Program-made: the position numbers and the translations under genes
NCBI GenBank assembly: GCA_024516035.1
Contig: CM044966.1
Location: forward strand, 17,675,391-17,739,390
Source of the DNA: Bactericera cockerelli
Taxonomy: Eukaryota; Arthropoda; Insecta; Hemiptera; Triozidae
Length of the DNA: 64,000 nucleotides
Reading direction: 5' to 3'
Part shown: one piece after another, positions 11,556 through 24,300 of the stretch
Layout: every line of letters begins with the position of its first letter
How positions within the stretch are numbered: position 1 is the first letter of the stretch
Notes under the pieces: generated by a model
What the model was told of the DNA's origin: nothing
Databases searched by the model: none
Seen by the model: the letters and a program-made list of their open reading frames with translations, nothing else

Positions 11556-12079
11556 GATAGACTGAGCAGTGAGGAGACTGCCTCGTTCTCATTGGCCTCT
11601 GTGTCAGCACTGTCCATTTTCTGAAACCAGAAGCAAAGTTCAGGATTATAATTATTATTGGGGCATAAATAACCAAGATATATTTATTCATATCTGTATA
11701 TCACAACCAACATCAAAAATAAACAATATTTTTTAGACATTGGTTACATTAAAAAATTAAATTCCAAATTTCCGTAATATATGAGCTGTCCCAAAAACAG
11801 CACAGGTTTGTGTCTCTGACAGATTGAATTTTCCGGGTAGCATGGACATTGGACATGGACAGGTTTTTCTCGAGTGATATCGGTCATATCAGGTGAATAT
11901 TCATCTGACGAATTGGAATATGATGTAGAATAGGTGATGTTTTAAGATTAGCACTTGTTCGAATGTCAAAAATCCACGATTGAAGTAGCCTTCGGTATGG
12001 TAATTCTTGAAATTCTAGATCCAGGGAAATATTTTAAATTTAGATCGCAGGAGCAAAGTTTTCGCGTGCTTTTTTATTA

Positions 12080-12235
12080 TTATCATACCCAGCCGGGACA
12101 GGACATGTTATCCTCCCATTTGGGATTTTTACCACATGATAATACGTCTTGGGCTTACTGTTGGAATAATGGGACTTAATAGTCCTAATCGGGCAGTGTA
12201 AATAAGGCGATATTATTATTATTATTATTATTATC
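12080..12235 (+). mobile_element. SINE-A, 5'-truncated
   Basis: CAGCCGGGACAGGACATGTT, TAATACGTCTTGGGCTTACT, then TAAATAAGGCGATATTATTA. The 3' end is (ATT)n. Confidence 0.8.
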
Positions 12236-12339
12236 ACCTCTCGAGGGTGTGAACCAGTGAAGTATCCCCGAATTACACCAGGACCGTACCATCTATGATC
12301 AAGCTCCTATTATCATTTTTATCTTATATTTGTGTTAAT

Positions 12340-12617
12340 CACGAATAGCTTGAGTGACTAAGCACTCGCTTGCCATGCGGAAGGTCCCAGGTTCGAACCC
12401 CCACCAAATATTGAATACAAAAGTTTGTATTCAATATTTGGTTACAGTTGTTTGTAAGGGATACCTGCCGGTGCGCTCGTGTTGACCCAGCACCTAAATG
12501 GGAAGTATTGTGTCACTTCTCGCCCATCAGAGGGGAGGCATACAACGGGATAGGCAGGCTATAACATAGACTACAAGCGTATACAGTAGCTCCTGCTTCA
12601 TGGCTACGAAATAAAAA
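12340..12617 (+). mobile_element. SINE-C (tRNA-derived)
   Basis: A-box region TAGCTTGAGTGACTAAGCAC, CTTGCCATGCGGAAGGTCCC, B box GGTTCGAACCC, body GTGCGCTCGTGTTGACCCAG and end GGCTACGAAATAAAAAA. Confidence 0.82.
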
Positions 12618-13320
12618 ACACTGCCAATTATGGACTCTATACTTCCTCGTGATTGTTTCACATTGTTAACACGTGCCAATTTTGAGATTTTATACTAAAT
12701 TATTTGTATCTCCAAAACGACTGCACCGATTTTCTTCAAATTTGTTTTATATGGTAGAAAACCGTTTTTTCTACATTCTAGATTCCACAAAAATTTCTGT
12801 ATCGGCAAGTCGTGGTCCTTATTTTTTGACTTTTTTGTCCAAAATTTCGGATTTTCTTAAATATCAGAGTCTAATTATAATTAATTAAAAAATATATATA
12901 AATAGCCTATGTAAAACAATTATATGTATACACACACAAAATTTCATTAAAATCGGGTGTACCGTTCACGAGATATAAGCGTTTAAGTAAAAAGTTAGTG
13001 GTCAGGCGCATGGGCTCTTTCACCAAGAACCGCTAGTACGAATTCGATGAATTTAAAATGGGACCATCTACAGAAAATCTCCTAGATGTGTGCAAAATTT
13101 CATCAAAATCGGTCGAGTAGTTTCCGAGATTTGCGCGTTACAAGGAATCGTTTTAACAGACCGACAGACCGACAGACAGACACAAAACCAAATTTGCTCA
13201 GGAGGTTATGAAACGTCCAGAAATCTGAAAAAAATTGAAATCGGAGCAAAAAAATATTTTTTTTTACAAAAACGAACACAATACTTCCGATTTCTAATAT
13301 TAGAAATTTCTCGGAAGTAA
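12615..13320 (+). mobile_element. Hairpin element J copy
   Basis: Begins near CACTGCCAATTATGGAC, ends CTCGGAAGTAA, with GACCGACAGACCGACAGACA and the TTTCTAATATTAGAAAT palindrome at the right end. Confidence 0.8.
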
Positions 13321-13764
13321 TACAGGGTGGTCCAGAAAGTTTGCACCAAAATGATAGGGGTAATAAAAGAGACCATTTCTAACAAAAATATTCCCGGACA
13401 TTTTCCTTTATTTTTTGTCGTTTTCAAAATGGCGGCAAAACGTGTGTTTTCAAATATTCCGACTTTGGTTGGCTTTTAATTTTTTTATTTTTTTCTGTAC
13501 CACCTAGAAAAAAAACGGATTGCATTTAAGAATTGAAAATAAAATTTTAATTAAAATAAGTTAAATTAACCCGTTCAATGTTTTAATGATCATGCTCATT
13601 TAGGCTGTCAACGTTCTGAACGCACATATTTGAAAAACACACGTTTTGGCCGCCATTTTGAAAACGACAAAAAATAAAGGAAAATGTCCGGGAATATTTT
13701 TGTTAGAAATGGTCTCTTTTATTACCCCTATCATTTTGGTGCAAACTTTCTGGACCACCCTGTA
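13321..13764. mobile_element. mariner-like MITE
   Basis: TACAGGGTGGTCCAGAAAGT and its complement at the ends; arms of about 120 bp reach into AAAATGGCGGC. Flanked by TA. It sits between two J elements in the same orientation. Confidence 0.82.
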
Positions 13765-13829
13765 TATACAGTAGAACACAATGAAATATAAAGAAAAACA
13801 AAAAGATTAAACAAATATACAAGAAGGAA

Positions 13830-14547
13830 AAAAAAAACACTGCCAATTGTGGACATGAAACTTCCTCGTGATTGCTTCACATTGTAAACACGTGCCAATT
13901 TTGAGATTTTATAGAAAATTACTTGTATCTCCAAAACGGCTCAACCGATTTTCTTCAAATTTGTTTTATATGGTAGAATATCGTTTTTTCTACATTCTAG
14001 ATTCCACAAAAAATTCTGTATCGGCAAGTCGTGGTCCTTATTTTTTTACTTTTTTGTCCAAAATTTCGGATTTTCTTAAATATCAGAGTCAAATTATAAT
14101 TAATTTAAAAATAAATATAAATAACCTATGTAAAGCAATAATATGCATATTCTTACAAAATTTCATCGAAATCGGATGTACCGTTCACGAGATATAAGCG
14201 TTTAAGTAAAAAGTTAGTGGTCAGGCGCATGGTCTCTTTCACCCAGAACCGCTGGTATGAATTCGATGAATTTAAAATGGGACCATCTACAGAATGTCTC
14301 CTAGATGTGTGCAAAGTTTCATCAAAATCGGTCGAGTAGTTTCCGAGATTTGCGCGTTACAAGGAATCGTTTTAACAGACCGACGGATCGACAGACCGAC
14401 AGACGGACACAAAACCAAATTTACTCAGTAGGTTATGAAACGTCCAGAAATATGAAAAAAATTGAAATCGGAGCAAAAAAATATTTTTTTTTACAAAAAC
14501 GAACACAATACTTCCGATTTCTAATATTAGAAATTTCTCGGAAGTAA
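13830..14547 (+). mobile_element. Hairpin element J copy
   Basis: Same ends and orientation as the copy at 12615; CACTGCCAATTGTGGAC start and CTCGGAAGTAAAA end. A LINE-like tail fragment precedes it. Confidence 0.8.
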
Positions 14548-14947
14548 AAGGCTATGAAACACTCATTAAAAAAAAATCATTTTCGTGATATCACAACTAC
14601 TCAAACTCGCTTTACCAAATCTAAGCGGAATCCAGGACCTTAATTACCGACCTCCACGTTACAAGTCCGCCGCCTTATCGATCAATCTATTCAGGTCGAT
14701 TTTATCTCCCAAAAAAGAATTAGGGCAATACTTACTACAGAGTTGGTAATCTTAATAAATGATAAAATAGCTCCTTAGAAGTATTCCTTAGGGAGAGAGC
14801 CACTAAAATTGTAAAAAAAAACTAAAATAAAACACATTATTACATTAAAAAAATAGATAAATAAATAGTCCTAACTAAAGGGCGGGGTTATTGCCTGCGG
14901 CCATCTCTTCCACCCAACCCTTAGGCAGGTATATATAATAATGCTTT

Positions 14948-15224
14948 TTCTTTGTGTTATTATGTCACAATTTTAGTGGGTAGCGCAGAATCATAGGACT
15001 TTACCACTTTAATTTTCAATACCTTGTATTATTTTTTTGCCTAAGATTCTGCCACTGGTCGCTGCTTCACATTAAAGCAGCTACTCATTTTTCCTCACGA
15101 GGTATGAGTGGACCCCGAACATCCAAGTACAGAGCAGAAAAAATCCTGCCCCGCTGGGAATCGAACCCAGGTCACCATGTGTGCAATGCCTAGCGCGCTA
15201 ACTCGCTCTGCCACAGTGACTACC
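14948..15224 (-). mobile_element. SINE-E (tRNA-derived)
   Basis: Read on the minus strand: GTAGTCACTGTGGCAGAGCG head, GGGTTCGATTCCCAGCG B box, then a body ending in CACAAAGAAAA. Its first bases supply the TAG that stops the KDM5-like frame. Further copies: 17850-18127, 19073-19344, 46533-46809; fragments at 1-90, 25998-26075, 36365-36430. Confidence 0.85.
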
Positions 15225-15371
15225 ATAGGCAGGTAATACTTACTATAGAGTTGATGGTGTTCACACAGTAGGTACACAGGTAGGGTTCGTCTTTGGAAAT
15301 AGTGGAGAGACCCACGCAGATGAAATGGAACCACCGCTCACACCTGTCACACTGCACCCAATCAATCTCAC
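15220..15371 (-). CDS. KDM5-like: KDM5-like exon 26: terminal PHD3 exon
   Basis: Acceptor GTATTCACAG; phase 1 entry rebuilds Gly before EIDWVQCDRCERWFHFIC, then DEPYLCTYC. With the preceding exon this gives a complete C4HC3 PHD3, and both Trp positions matching the KDM5 H3K4me3-binding finger are present. Translation then reads VNTINSIVSITCLW and stops at a TAG lying at the head of a SINE. A strong GTAAGTATT at 15243 could instead splice to an unseen exon. Four incomplete copies of this exon precede it. Confidence 0.8.
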
Positions 15372-18300
15372 CTGTGAATACATCATTATTATTATTATTA
15401 TTACTACTACAAGGCTACACATATCCGGCCCAACCCAGGCTGGGTGAGGTTCACACAGATGAAATTGAACCAACGCTCACACCTGTCACACTGCACCCTA
15501 TCAATCTCACCTGTGAATACAACATTATTATTATTACTACAGGGCTACATATCCGGCCCAACCCAGGCTGGGTGAGGTTCACACAGATGAAATCGAACCA
15601 GCGCTCACATCTGTCACACTGCACCCAATCAATCTCACCTGTGAATACATCATTATTATTATTACTGGGCAACATATACGGCCCAACCCAGGCTAGGTGA
15701 GGTTCACACAGATGAAATGGAACCAGCGCTCACACCTGTCACACTGCACCCAATCAATCTCACCTGTGAATACATCATTATTATTACTACAGGGCTATAC
15801 ATATACGGCCCAACCCAGGCTGGGTGAGGTTCACACATATGAAATGGAACCAACGCTCACACCTGTCACACTGCACCCAATCAATCTCACCTGTGAATAC
15901 ATCATTATTATTATTACTACTACAAGGCTACACATATCCGGCCCAACCCAGGTTGATACAATTCTCAGTATAGAATTATCTGGATAGCTGGTACATAAAA
16001 ACAATCCCAGCAATTGGACGATATTTGAAAAGACTGACAGATTGATTGATACAGTTTCTTTTTAATCTGAAAACGTTTATTTTAGGGAATGATAACTATT
16101 CAACATCAATGCTCTCATTTTTTACTTTCTAGCATTAGAAAACGGAAGTATTGTGTTCGTTTTCGTAAAAACGAACACAATGCTTTGCAGCGATTTCAAT
16201 TTTTTTTTGTTATTTCCTAGAATTAGGTGGAAGAGAAAAGGAAGCTTTTCGTAGTAGTGCGAAAATTGTGATGAGACCTTGAACAAGAAATTACCTTCCG
16301 GCTCCAGACAGTCTTCCAGATCGCAGAACTCGAACTTCTCCTTCTTCTTTTTCTTCCTCGGCAGACCTGACGGCGCCGGTGGCGTCACGATGGCAGCACT
16401 CGGAGCGAGCATTGTGCTCTCCGGCGCACCGCCGCTCGACACTTTCTTGCTCGCCCCGCCCGCCGGCGAATGAGAGGGAGTTGTGCGCGGCTTTCTCTGG
16501 CGGGGAATTTTCACGCCGGGGGTGGTGGCGGTGCTTTTGCCCGGCTTCGGTCCGGGGGAAAGTTTGGTTCCGCTCGACGGCGTTTTCGGCGTCTTCGCCG
16601 CGGCACCGGGTGATTTCGCCGCCCTCTGTCCGGTGCCGGGGGGCTTTCCCGGCGTCTTGGCCGCTTTGTGAGCCTTGGGGGCGGCCGGGGGAGAGGGAGG
16701 GGGCGGGGATATCTGGGCCGACAGCATAGCAGCCTCTGCCACGGCCGTCAGGCCTGTCAGATAGTTGGGAGACAAGGGTGGGACATTGGCCGGGTGTGGC
16801 GGGAAATGTGACGACGGGTTTTGAGGGAAATTTTGAACACTGGAAGGATATTGAGGTCTCGTCGGGACGTAGTGAGGGGTGTTTGGAGATAGGTAACTCG
16901 TGGAGGCGCCGGGGGCGTAGCTCGATGGGCCTGCTGCGGCGGGGTGAATGGGTCCACTCGGGGGATAGTGGGCAGAGGAGGGGTAACCTGACCCCGCGGG
17001 GGCATAGGGTGCGGCGGGGTAATTTGGGCCGCTCGGGGGATAGGTGGCCGGGGAGGGGGGATGAGGAAAGTGAGGGGAGGTGGAGGAGGAGGAGGGGGAG
17101 CCGGGGCGAGGCGGAGGGGGGGTCTTCGGGAAGCTGACCTTGAGACCTGTGGTCTGAGCAAAGAAGGGGGGGGGGGTATATAATATTATTATTTAGGAAT
17201 ATAATATCTTATTTATAGAATACATCATCAAGGGTACCAATTTTATCTCTCGTTATGTAGGTACACTTCTATCCTATTCTCGTCTTTGCTTTTCTGAACT
17301 GCCCATCAGTACATCAGTGTACACTTTTTGGAGAGGATTTGCGTCATCGGACCGCTCAGTTATTATTATTATAATTATACTTTATTAGATGTAAATCATA
17401 ATTAAAGTGATTGCCTCGTCGTGGTTTTAAATTTAAAAAATAGCTCAATCCAGCCATGGGCCAATGCATTTATTTAAAATGATTAAGAAATGTTCTTTCT
17501 TGCCTATACAATACAAAAAACTTATGTTTGATGTGATACAGAGAAACGCGTATTTCGCTCACTCTGAAAATACTCTTCTCGCAAACCGACCTCAGTAGCT
17601 TGATCGATAAGGCGGCGGACTTGTAACCTGGAGGTCGGTGGTTCAAGTCCCGGATTCAGCGTAGATTTAGTAAAGCGAGTTTGAGTAGTTGTGATATCAC
17701 GAAAGTGATTAACACAAATATGATAACTTAAAAAAAAACTTATTAGATGTGAAAAGACATACCTATGTACAGTACGAATAATTATTACACAAATTAAAAA
17801 CAACAACAATATAAACAATATAAATTTAAAAAAATATCTATATATAAATGTGTTTCTTTGTGTTATTATGTTATTATATGACAATTTTAGTGGGTAGCGC
17901 AGAATTATAGGACTTTTCAATCCATATCTTTTAATATCCTAATATCTTATTTTTGCCTATAATTCCGCCACTGGTCGCTGCTCACATTAAAGCAGCTATT
18001 CATTTTTCCTCACGAGGTATGAGTGGACCCCGAACACCCAAGAACAGAGCAGAAAAAATCCTGCCCCGCTGGGGTTCGAACCCAGGTCACCTATGCCTAG
18101 CGCGCTAACTCACCCTGCCACGGTGACTTCTTAAATATCGATACACATATATTATGTCTTAACTAAAGGGCGGGGTTATTGCCTATGACAATCTCTTCCA
18201 CCCAAGTTGTTGGTTGTTTTTTGGTCGCTCAAAGGACAGTGGATAGATATGGTTGAATGCTTACTTTCATGCTGGCCAGTTTCTTGGGAGGGGGCGGGGC

Positions 18301-21300
18301 CACGCTGTCTGGACCAATGAGAGAGGAGAAGACCGGACTGGGGGGAGGAGCCTTCTTCACCTGAGGCTTCTTGGACGGAGGCGCCATTTTGACTTTGGGA
18401 TAGTACCCGAACTGTGGAGGAGTTGAGGTTGTCAAGACATGAAAGTTAAAAGTTTTCATATTTCTGTTCATCACTTTTGTGATAATAATAATATCGCCTT
18501 ATTAATACTGTCCAAATAGGACAATTAAAATTCCAATTTTCCAGCAGTAATCTCAAGAAGTAATTATGTCTTGGGACACATTTTATAAAAAAAAATCAAA
18601 TATATAAAGACAAATAATAATATGCCTTGGGCTTACTGCTAGAATAATGGGACCTAATAGTCCTAATCGGGCAGTATAAATAAGGCGATATTATTATTAT
18701 GTGGTAAAAATCCCAAATGGGAGCATAACTTGTCATGTCCCGGCTGGGTTTCGAACATACGACTTTTGGAATCTCTGGATTCACAGAGTGCCGCCTTTAC
18801 CACCGCTACCGGGACAGACAAATACTCAAACTTGCTTGGCTAAATCTACACTGAAACTGGGACTTGAGCCACCAATCACCAGGTTACAAGTCCGCCGCCT
18901 TATCGATCAAGGTACTGAGGTCGGTATCAAGACATATAGACAGCGAAATTCATGCGACTTTTAGGCCAAATGATACAACAGGGAATGCTACATCAACTTT
19001 GGGTACTCTGCGCATTGGAAGAGATTTTTTTATTGAATAAACTATGACTTAGATGACATTATTTAATAATAACAATGTGTTCTTTTGTGTTATTATATCA
19101 CAATTTTTAGTGGGTAGCGCAGAATTATAGGACTTTTTCCATATCTTTTAATATCCTAATATATCATATTTTTGCATAATATATATAATTCATTAAAGTA
19201 GCTACTCATTTTTCCTCACGAGGTATGAGTGGACCCCGAACACCCAAGAACAGAGCAGAGAAAATCCTGCCCTGCTGGGGATCGAACCCAGGTCACCGTG
19301 CGTGCAATACCTAGCGCGCTAACTCGCTCTGCCACGGTGACTACTTGTGGCACCTAAGATAATTTGGTCATCTTATCTGGTTTACCTCCTTGTCCATATG
19401 TCGGATGAAGGTGAGCAGGGCACTGAGCTCGGGGATGTGAATCTCATTCAGCAATCCCTTGTTCAACAGTTCGACTCCCGCCACTTTGATCTCCTCGCGA
19501 TTGATCGCCGCGATCGAATCGTTATCGATGCGCGGAATCAACGTCGCTTTGCGCTTGTGTTTCCGCTGTTTTGTTATCAGTGTGTCACCGGCCGTGCGAC
19601 TGCTTCCGTTGCTATGGAGACCAGCGCTGCCATGGTTACCGGATGTGCTTCCGTTGCCATGGTTACCGGATGTGCTCCCGTTGCCGTGGTTACCGGAGGG
19701 CGCGTTGCTTCCGTGGAAGAAATCGTCGCTGCTGCGTGAGGAGTGAGATGGCGTGGGAGATGGTCCTTGCTGCTGAGTGGAAAGAAAAATGGAGGGATTG
19801 GATTTTTGTGTTGTCATGGAAACTAATGTTGCTATAGAAAACAAGAGTATGAGTTGCTATAAAAACCAGAGTATGCGTTGCTATGGAAACCAGAGTATGT
19901 GTTCTTATGGAAATCAGAGTACGCGTTACTATGGAAACCAGAGTGTGCGTTTCTATGGAAACCAGAGTGCGTTTTGCTATGGAAACCAGAGAACGTGTTG
20001 CTATGAAAACCAGAGTATGCGTTGCTATGGAAACCAGAGTATGCGTTGCTATGGAAACCAAAGTATGTGTTGCTATGAAAACCAGAGTAAGTGTTGCTAT
20101 ATAAAACCAGATTATGTGTTGCTATGGAAACCAGAGTGTGCGTTGCTATGGAAACCAAAGTGTGCGTTGCTATGGAAACCAGAGTATGCGTTGCTATGGA
20201 CACCAGAGAACGTGTTGCTATGAAAACCAGAGTATGCATTGCTATGGAAACCAGAGAATTCGTTGCTATGGAAACCAGATGACCTTACCGTTCTCACGAA
20301 GGATTCCTGCAGGAGTCTGTCGGTCTCTCTCTGGACCTCACTTAGATTAAATATTGCTATGGAAACCAGAGTATGCGTTGCTATGGAAACCAGAGAATGC
20401 GTTGCTATGGAAACCAGATGATCTTACCGTTCTCACGAAGGATTCTTGCAGGAGTCTGTCTGTCTCTCTCTGGACCTCACTGAGTTCTTTCAGTTGTACC
20501 ACTTCCCTCGAGCCCAGGTACATTTTGATCTCTTGCTGAAATTGAAACACAATTGTAACATACTGTCAGTTAATTTGCTGGAGTCTAGCAGAAGTATTTA
20601 CGAAGAGATAAATTTGTCTGAGCAATGTCTCAAGCAAGGTATTGGCGTATTATTTATTTTATTTTATTAGTGTTTATAGACCTTATGGTCCACAAGTGGA
20701 CATAGTCAATCGTCAATACAATACATAAATATAGGATATACAATATAAAAAAAACATTTACAGAGTAATAATAATAATAATAATAATCCGCAGAACGGAC
20801 GTATAATTACGGGTCAAGCCCTTTATACATAGTTACAATAGACAATACAATATTAATACAATTAATAAACAGTAAAATAAAAGCTTACAAGTAATTGAGA
20901 AATTCAAAAGTCAAAATTATCACAGTAAAATTTTCAAGAAAGAGACTAGAATGAAACAATAAATAATAATAAAGAAAGCAATAGCTGTACAATGTCAACT
21001 ATATACAAAGAGTAGAGGGTAAGTAGATATAAGAAAATTGAAAGATATTATAGAAAGTGGAACGGGCTGCAATGAACTTCAATTCTAGTTGTTGACATGT
21101 TAACAAGGAAAAAAAAAAAAAATCATAGAAGAATACTAATAAATAGATAATGAGTATGTATCTGTAGTTAATTGTTAGAGTTTGTTTAGGGTATACCAGG
21201 TGAGTATTTTGTTTTATTATTTTTGTTTTATTAAAAATAATAAAACAAAATACTCACCTGGTATACCCTAATTGAATTGAATTGAATTGAAAAAAAAAAA

Positions 21301-24300
21301 ATGAATTGAAGGAAATCATGCTTTGGACAGTGCTGAGACGGCGGGTTTCTTTCATAAATGCGGGTGTAAGGTTGTAGGTACTCTACTAGCAACCTGTGGT
21401 CCGTTCCAGAAACACTTCCCACTCTAAAAATCCCCGAATATCCATTTCAATCGTCACACAACGTACTCTGATTGGTTCATTTGAACGCAATAACCAATCA
21501 GAGTGCGTTGTGTGACAGTTGAAACAGAGATTCGGGGCTTTTGAGAGTGGAGAGTGTTTCTGGAACGGGGCACTGGTACCCAACACAACAATCTGAACTC
21601 TTTTAATTTTTAGGGGATTGACTTTTTCGAGAAAAAAAAATATAAATATTTTTTAAAGGGCATATTTTCAAAAGGTCTCGTTAAGAGAAGTTCATTGCAA
21701 TATACAGGATGACCCAGGGCGATGTAGCACACCTGAATATACAGGGTACACCAGGAGGATGTGGCTCACCTGAATATACAGGGTACACCAGGAGGATGTG
21801 ACTCACCTGAATATACAGGGTACACCAGGAGGATGTGACTCACCTGAATATACAGGGTACACCAGGAGGATGTGGCTCACCTGAATATACAGGGTACACC
21901 AGGAGGATGTGGCTCACCTGAATATACAGGGTACACCAGGAGGATGTGACTCACCTGAATATACAGGGTACACCAGGAGGATGTGGCTCACCTGAATATA
22001 CAGGGTACACCAGGAGGATGTGGCTCACCTGAATATACAGGGTACACCAGGAGGATGTGACTCACCTGAATATACAGGGTACACCAGGAGGATGTGGCTC
22101 ACCTGAATATACAGGGTACACCAGGAGGATGTGACTCACCTGAATATACAGGGTACACCAGGAGGATGTGGCTCACCTGAATATACAGGGTACACCAGGA
22201 GGATGTGACTCACCTGAATATACAGGGTACACCAGGAGGATGTAGCTCACCTGAATATACAGGGTACACCAGGAGGATGTGGCTCACCTGAATATACAGG
22301 GTACACCAGGAGGATGTGGCTCACCTGAATATACAGGGTACACCAGGAGGATGTGACTCACCTGAATATACAGGGTGCACCAGGAGGATGTGGAAAAATC
22401 AGGACTCCTGTGATTTCTAGGGGATCAAGTTTTTGGAGGAAAAATATAAATATTTTTTTAAAGGGCATATTTAAAAAAAAGGTCTCACTGAGAAAAGTTC
22501 ATTGCAATATACAGGGTATTACAGGAAGACTTGGCTCACCTGAATATACAGGGTACACCAGGAGAATGTGGAAAAACCTGGACTCCTGTGATTTTTAGGG
22601 GATCAAGTTTTGGAGGAAAAAAATAAACATTTTTTAAAGGTCTCACTGAAAAGTTCATTGCAATATACTCGTACAGGGTGTAACAGAAAGACGTGGCTCA
22701 CCTGAATATACAGGGTGTAACAGAAAGACGTGGCTCACCTGAATATACAGGGTGCACCAGGAGGATGTGGCTCACCTGAATATACAGGGTACACCAGGAG
22801 GATGTGGCTCACCTGAATATACAGGGTACACCAGGAGGATGTGGCTCACCTGAATATACAGGGTACACCAGGAGGATGTGGCTCACCTGAATATACAGGG
22901 TACACCAGGAGGATGTGACTCACCTGAATATACAGGGTACACCAGGGCGATGTACACTCACCTGAATATACAGGGTACACCAGGAGGATGTGGCTCACCT
23001 GAATATACAGGGTGCACCAGGAGGATGTGGCTCACCTGAATATACAGGGTACACCAGGAGGATGTGGCTCACCTGAATATACAGGGTGCACCAGGAGGAT
23101 GTGGCTCACCTGAATATACAGGGTACACCAGGAGGATGTGGCTCACCTGAATATACAGGGTGCACCAGGAGGATGTGGCTCACCTGAATATACAGGGTGC
23201 ACCAGGAGGATGTGCACTCACCTGAATATACAGGGTACACCAGGAGGATGTACACTCACCTGAATATACAGGGTACACCAGGAGGATGTGGCTAAGTAAG
23301 TAAGTAAGATTGTTTTATTGTGCATTTGATACATAAAGTATGTTCACAACGTCATGACAAAAAAAAGAACATGATTTATAAAATATAAAAAAAAATACAT
23401 AAAAAATTAAAATAAAAATATAGAAAAATATAAAATAAAATATAAACTTATATAAAATTTATGACTTATGTATTGAATCATCAAGGACATCAATAGACGC
23501 CCCTGCATTACCTCCGTGGCGCCAAGTCACGGACTGCGCACTGTGCATGATAGGGACAACCGATGCCCAACAATGACCCGCGATATAGAATTGGCTCACC
23601 TGAATATACAGGGTGCGCTGGAGACAGTGCACCAGGGCGATGGCCTCGGGAAGCTTGAGCCGCACCTCGCTCAGCACATCCACGATGCGGCCCTTCACGT
23701 CGGCCAGGCGAGGCCGCTTGCCCCAGACGCACTTGACGCACACAAAGAGGTCGAGCTCGCCCAGTGCTGACAAGTTGGCCGGAACCTTGTAGTTGAGATT
23801 GGAGATGTTGGATTCGGTGTTGTGAACCTCGCGTCGCTTCAGAGCTTTGGTGATGCATTTCTCTGTGATCAATCAATCAATCAAATGTTTTATTGTGAAT
23901 AAATGTATACAAAGTATGTGTTTCACATTTATCTTAAATTACTAATTAGAGACTAAAACTAATTAAAAACTATTGCGCCAGAGGCAACCAGTCTCAGGCA
24001 TCAAGTGGCCCCGGGAAAGGGAGAAGCAAAAGGAAGAAAAGAAAAAGAGAGATAGCTCGATGTGAAGTGTGGTAATAGGAGAGCCAGTGAAGATGATGAG
24101 ATAAGATAAGATAAGATAGGATAAGACAAGATAAGATAAGACAAGTTGGCCGGAACCTTGTAGTTGAGATTGGAGATGTTGGATTCGGTGTTGTGAACCT
24201 CGCGTCTCTTCAGAGCTTTGGTGATGCATTTCTCTGAGATGAGATGAGATAATAATAATAATAACGCCTTATTTATACTGCCCGATAAGGACTATTAAAG

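Larger units (their letters stand above)
5853..15219. other. Intergenic region between convergent gene ends
   Basis: About 9.4 kb with no recognised gene. It holds a piggyBac-like MITE (5992-6291), SINE-D-like and LINE fragments (6690-6940), repeat copies (7510-8570), a hairpin element (9177-9800), a foldback element (10193-11072), a 20-30-bp tandem array (11075-11555), SINE-A (12080-12235), SINE-C (12340-12617), two J elements around a mariner-like MITE (12615-14547), and SINE-B and SINE-E copies. 7000-7500 shows nothing I recognise. Confidence 0.6.

Noticed and set aside
15293..15987. Plus-strand open frames over the PHD3 array
   Set aside because: Antisense of the tandem exon; the PHD ligands are on the minus strand.
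16279..17137. Plus-strand Gly/Arg-rich open frames
   Set aside because: Antisense shadows of the GC-rich exon 25; the minus strand has matching phases and splice sites.
19777..20223. Cys/Asn-rich repeat proteins on both strands
   Set aside because: 24-bp is a multiple of three, so all frames stay open; no splice or start support.
21706..23293. CRISPR array
   Set aside because: No unique spacers: units are directly adjacent and the setting is a eukaryotic intron.
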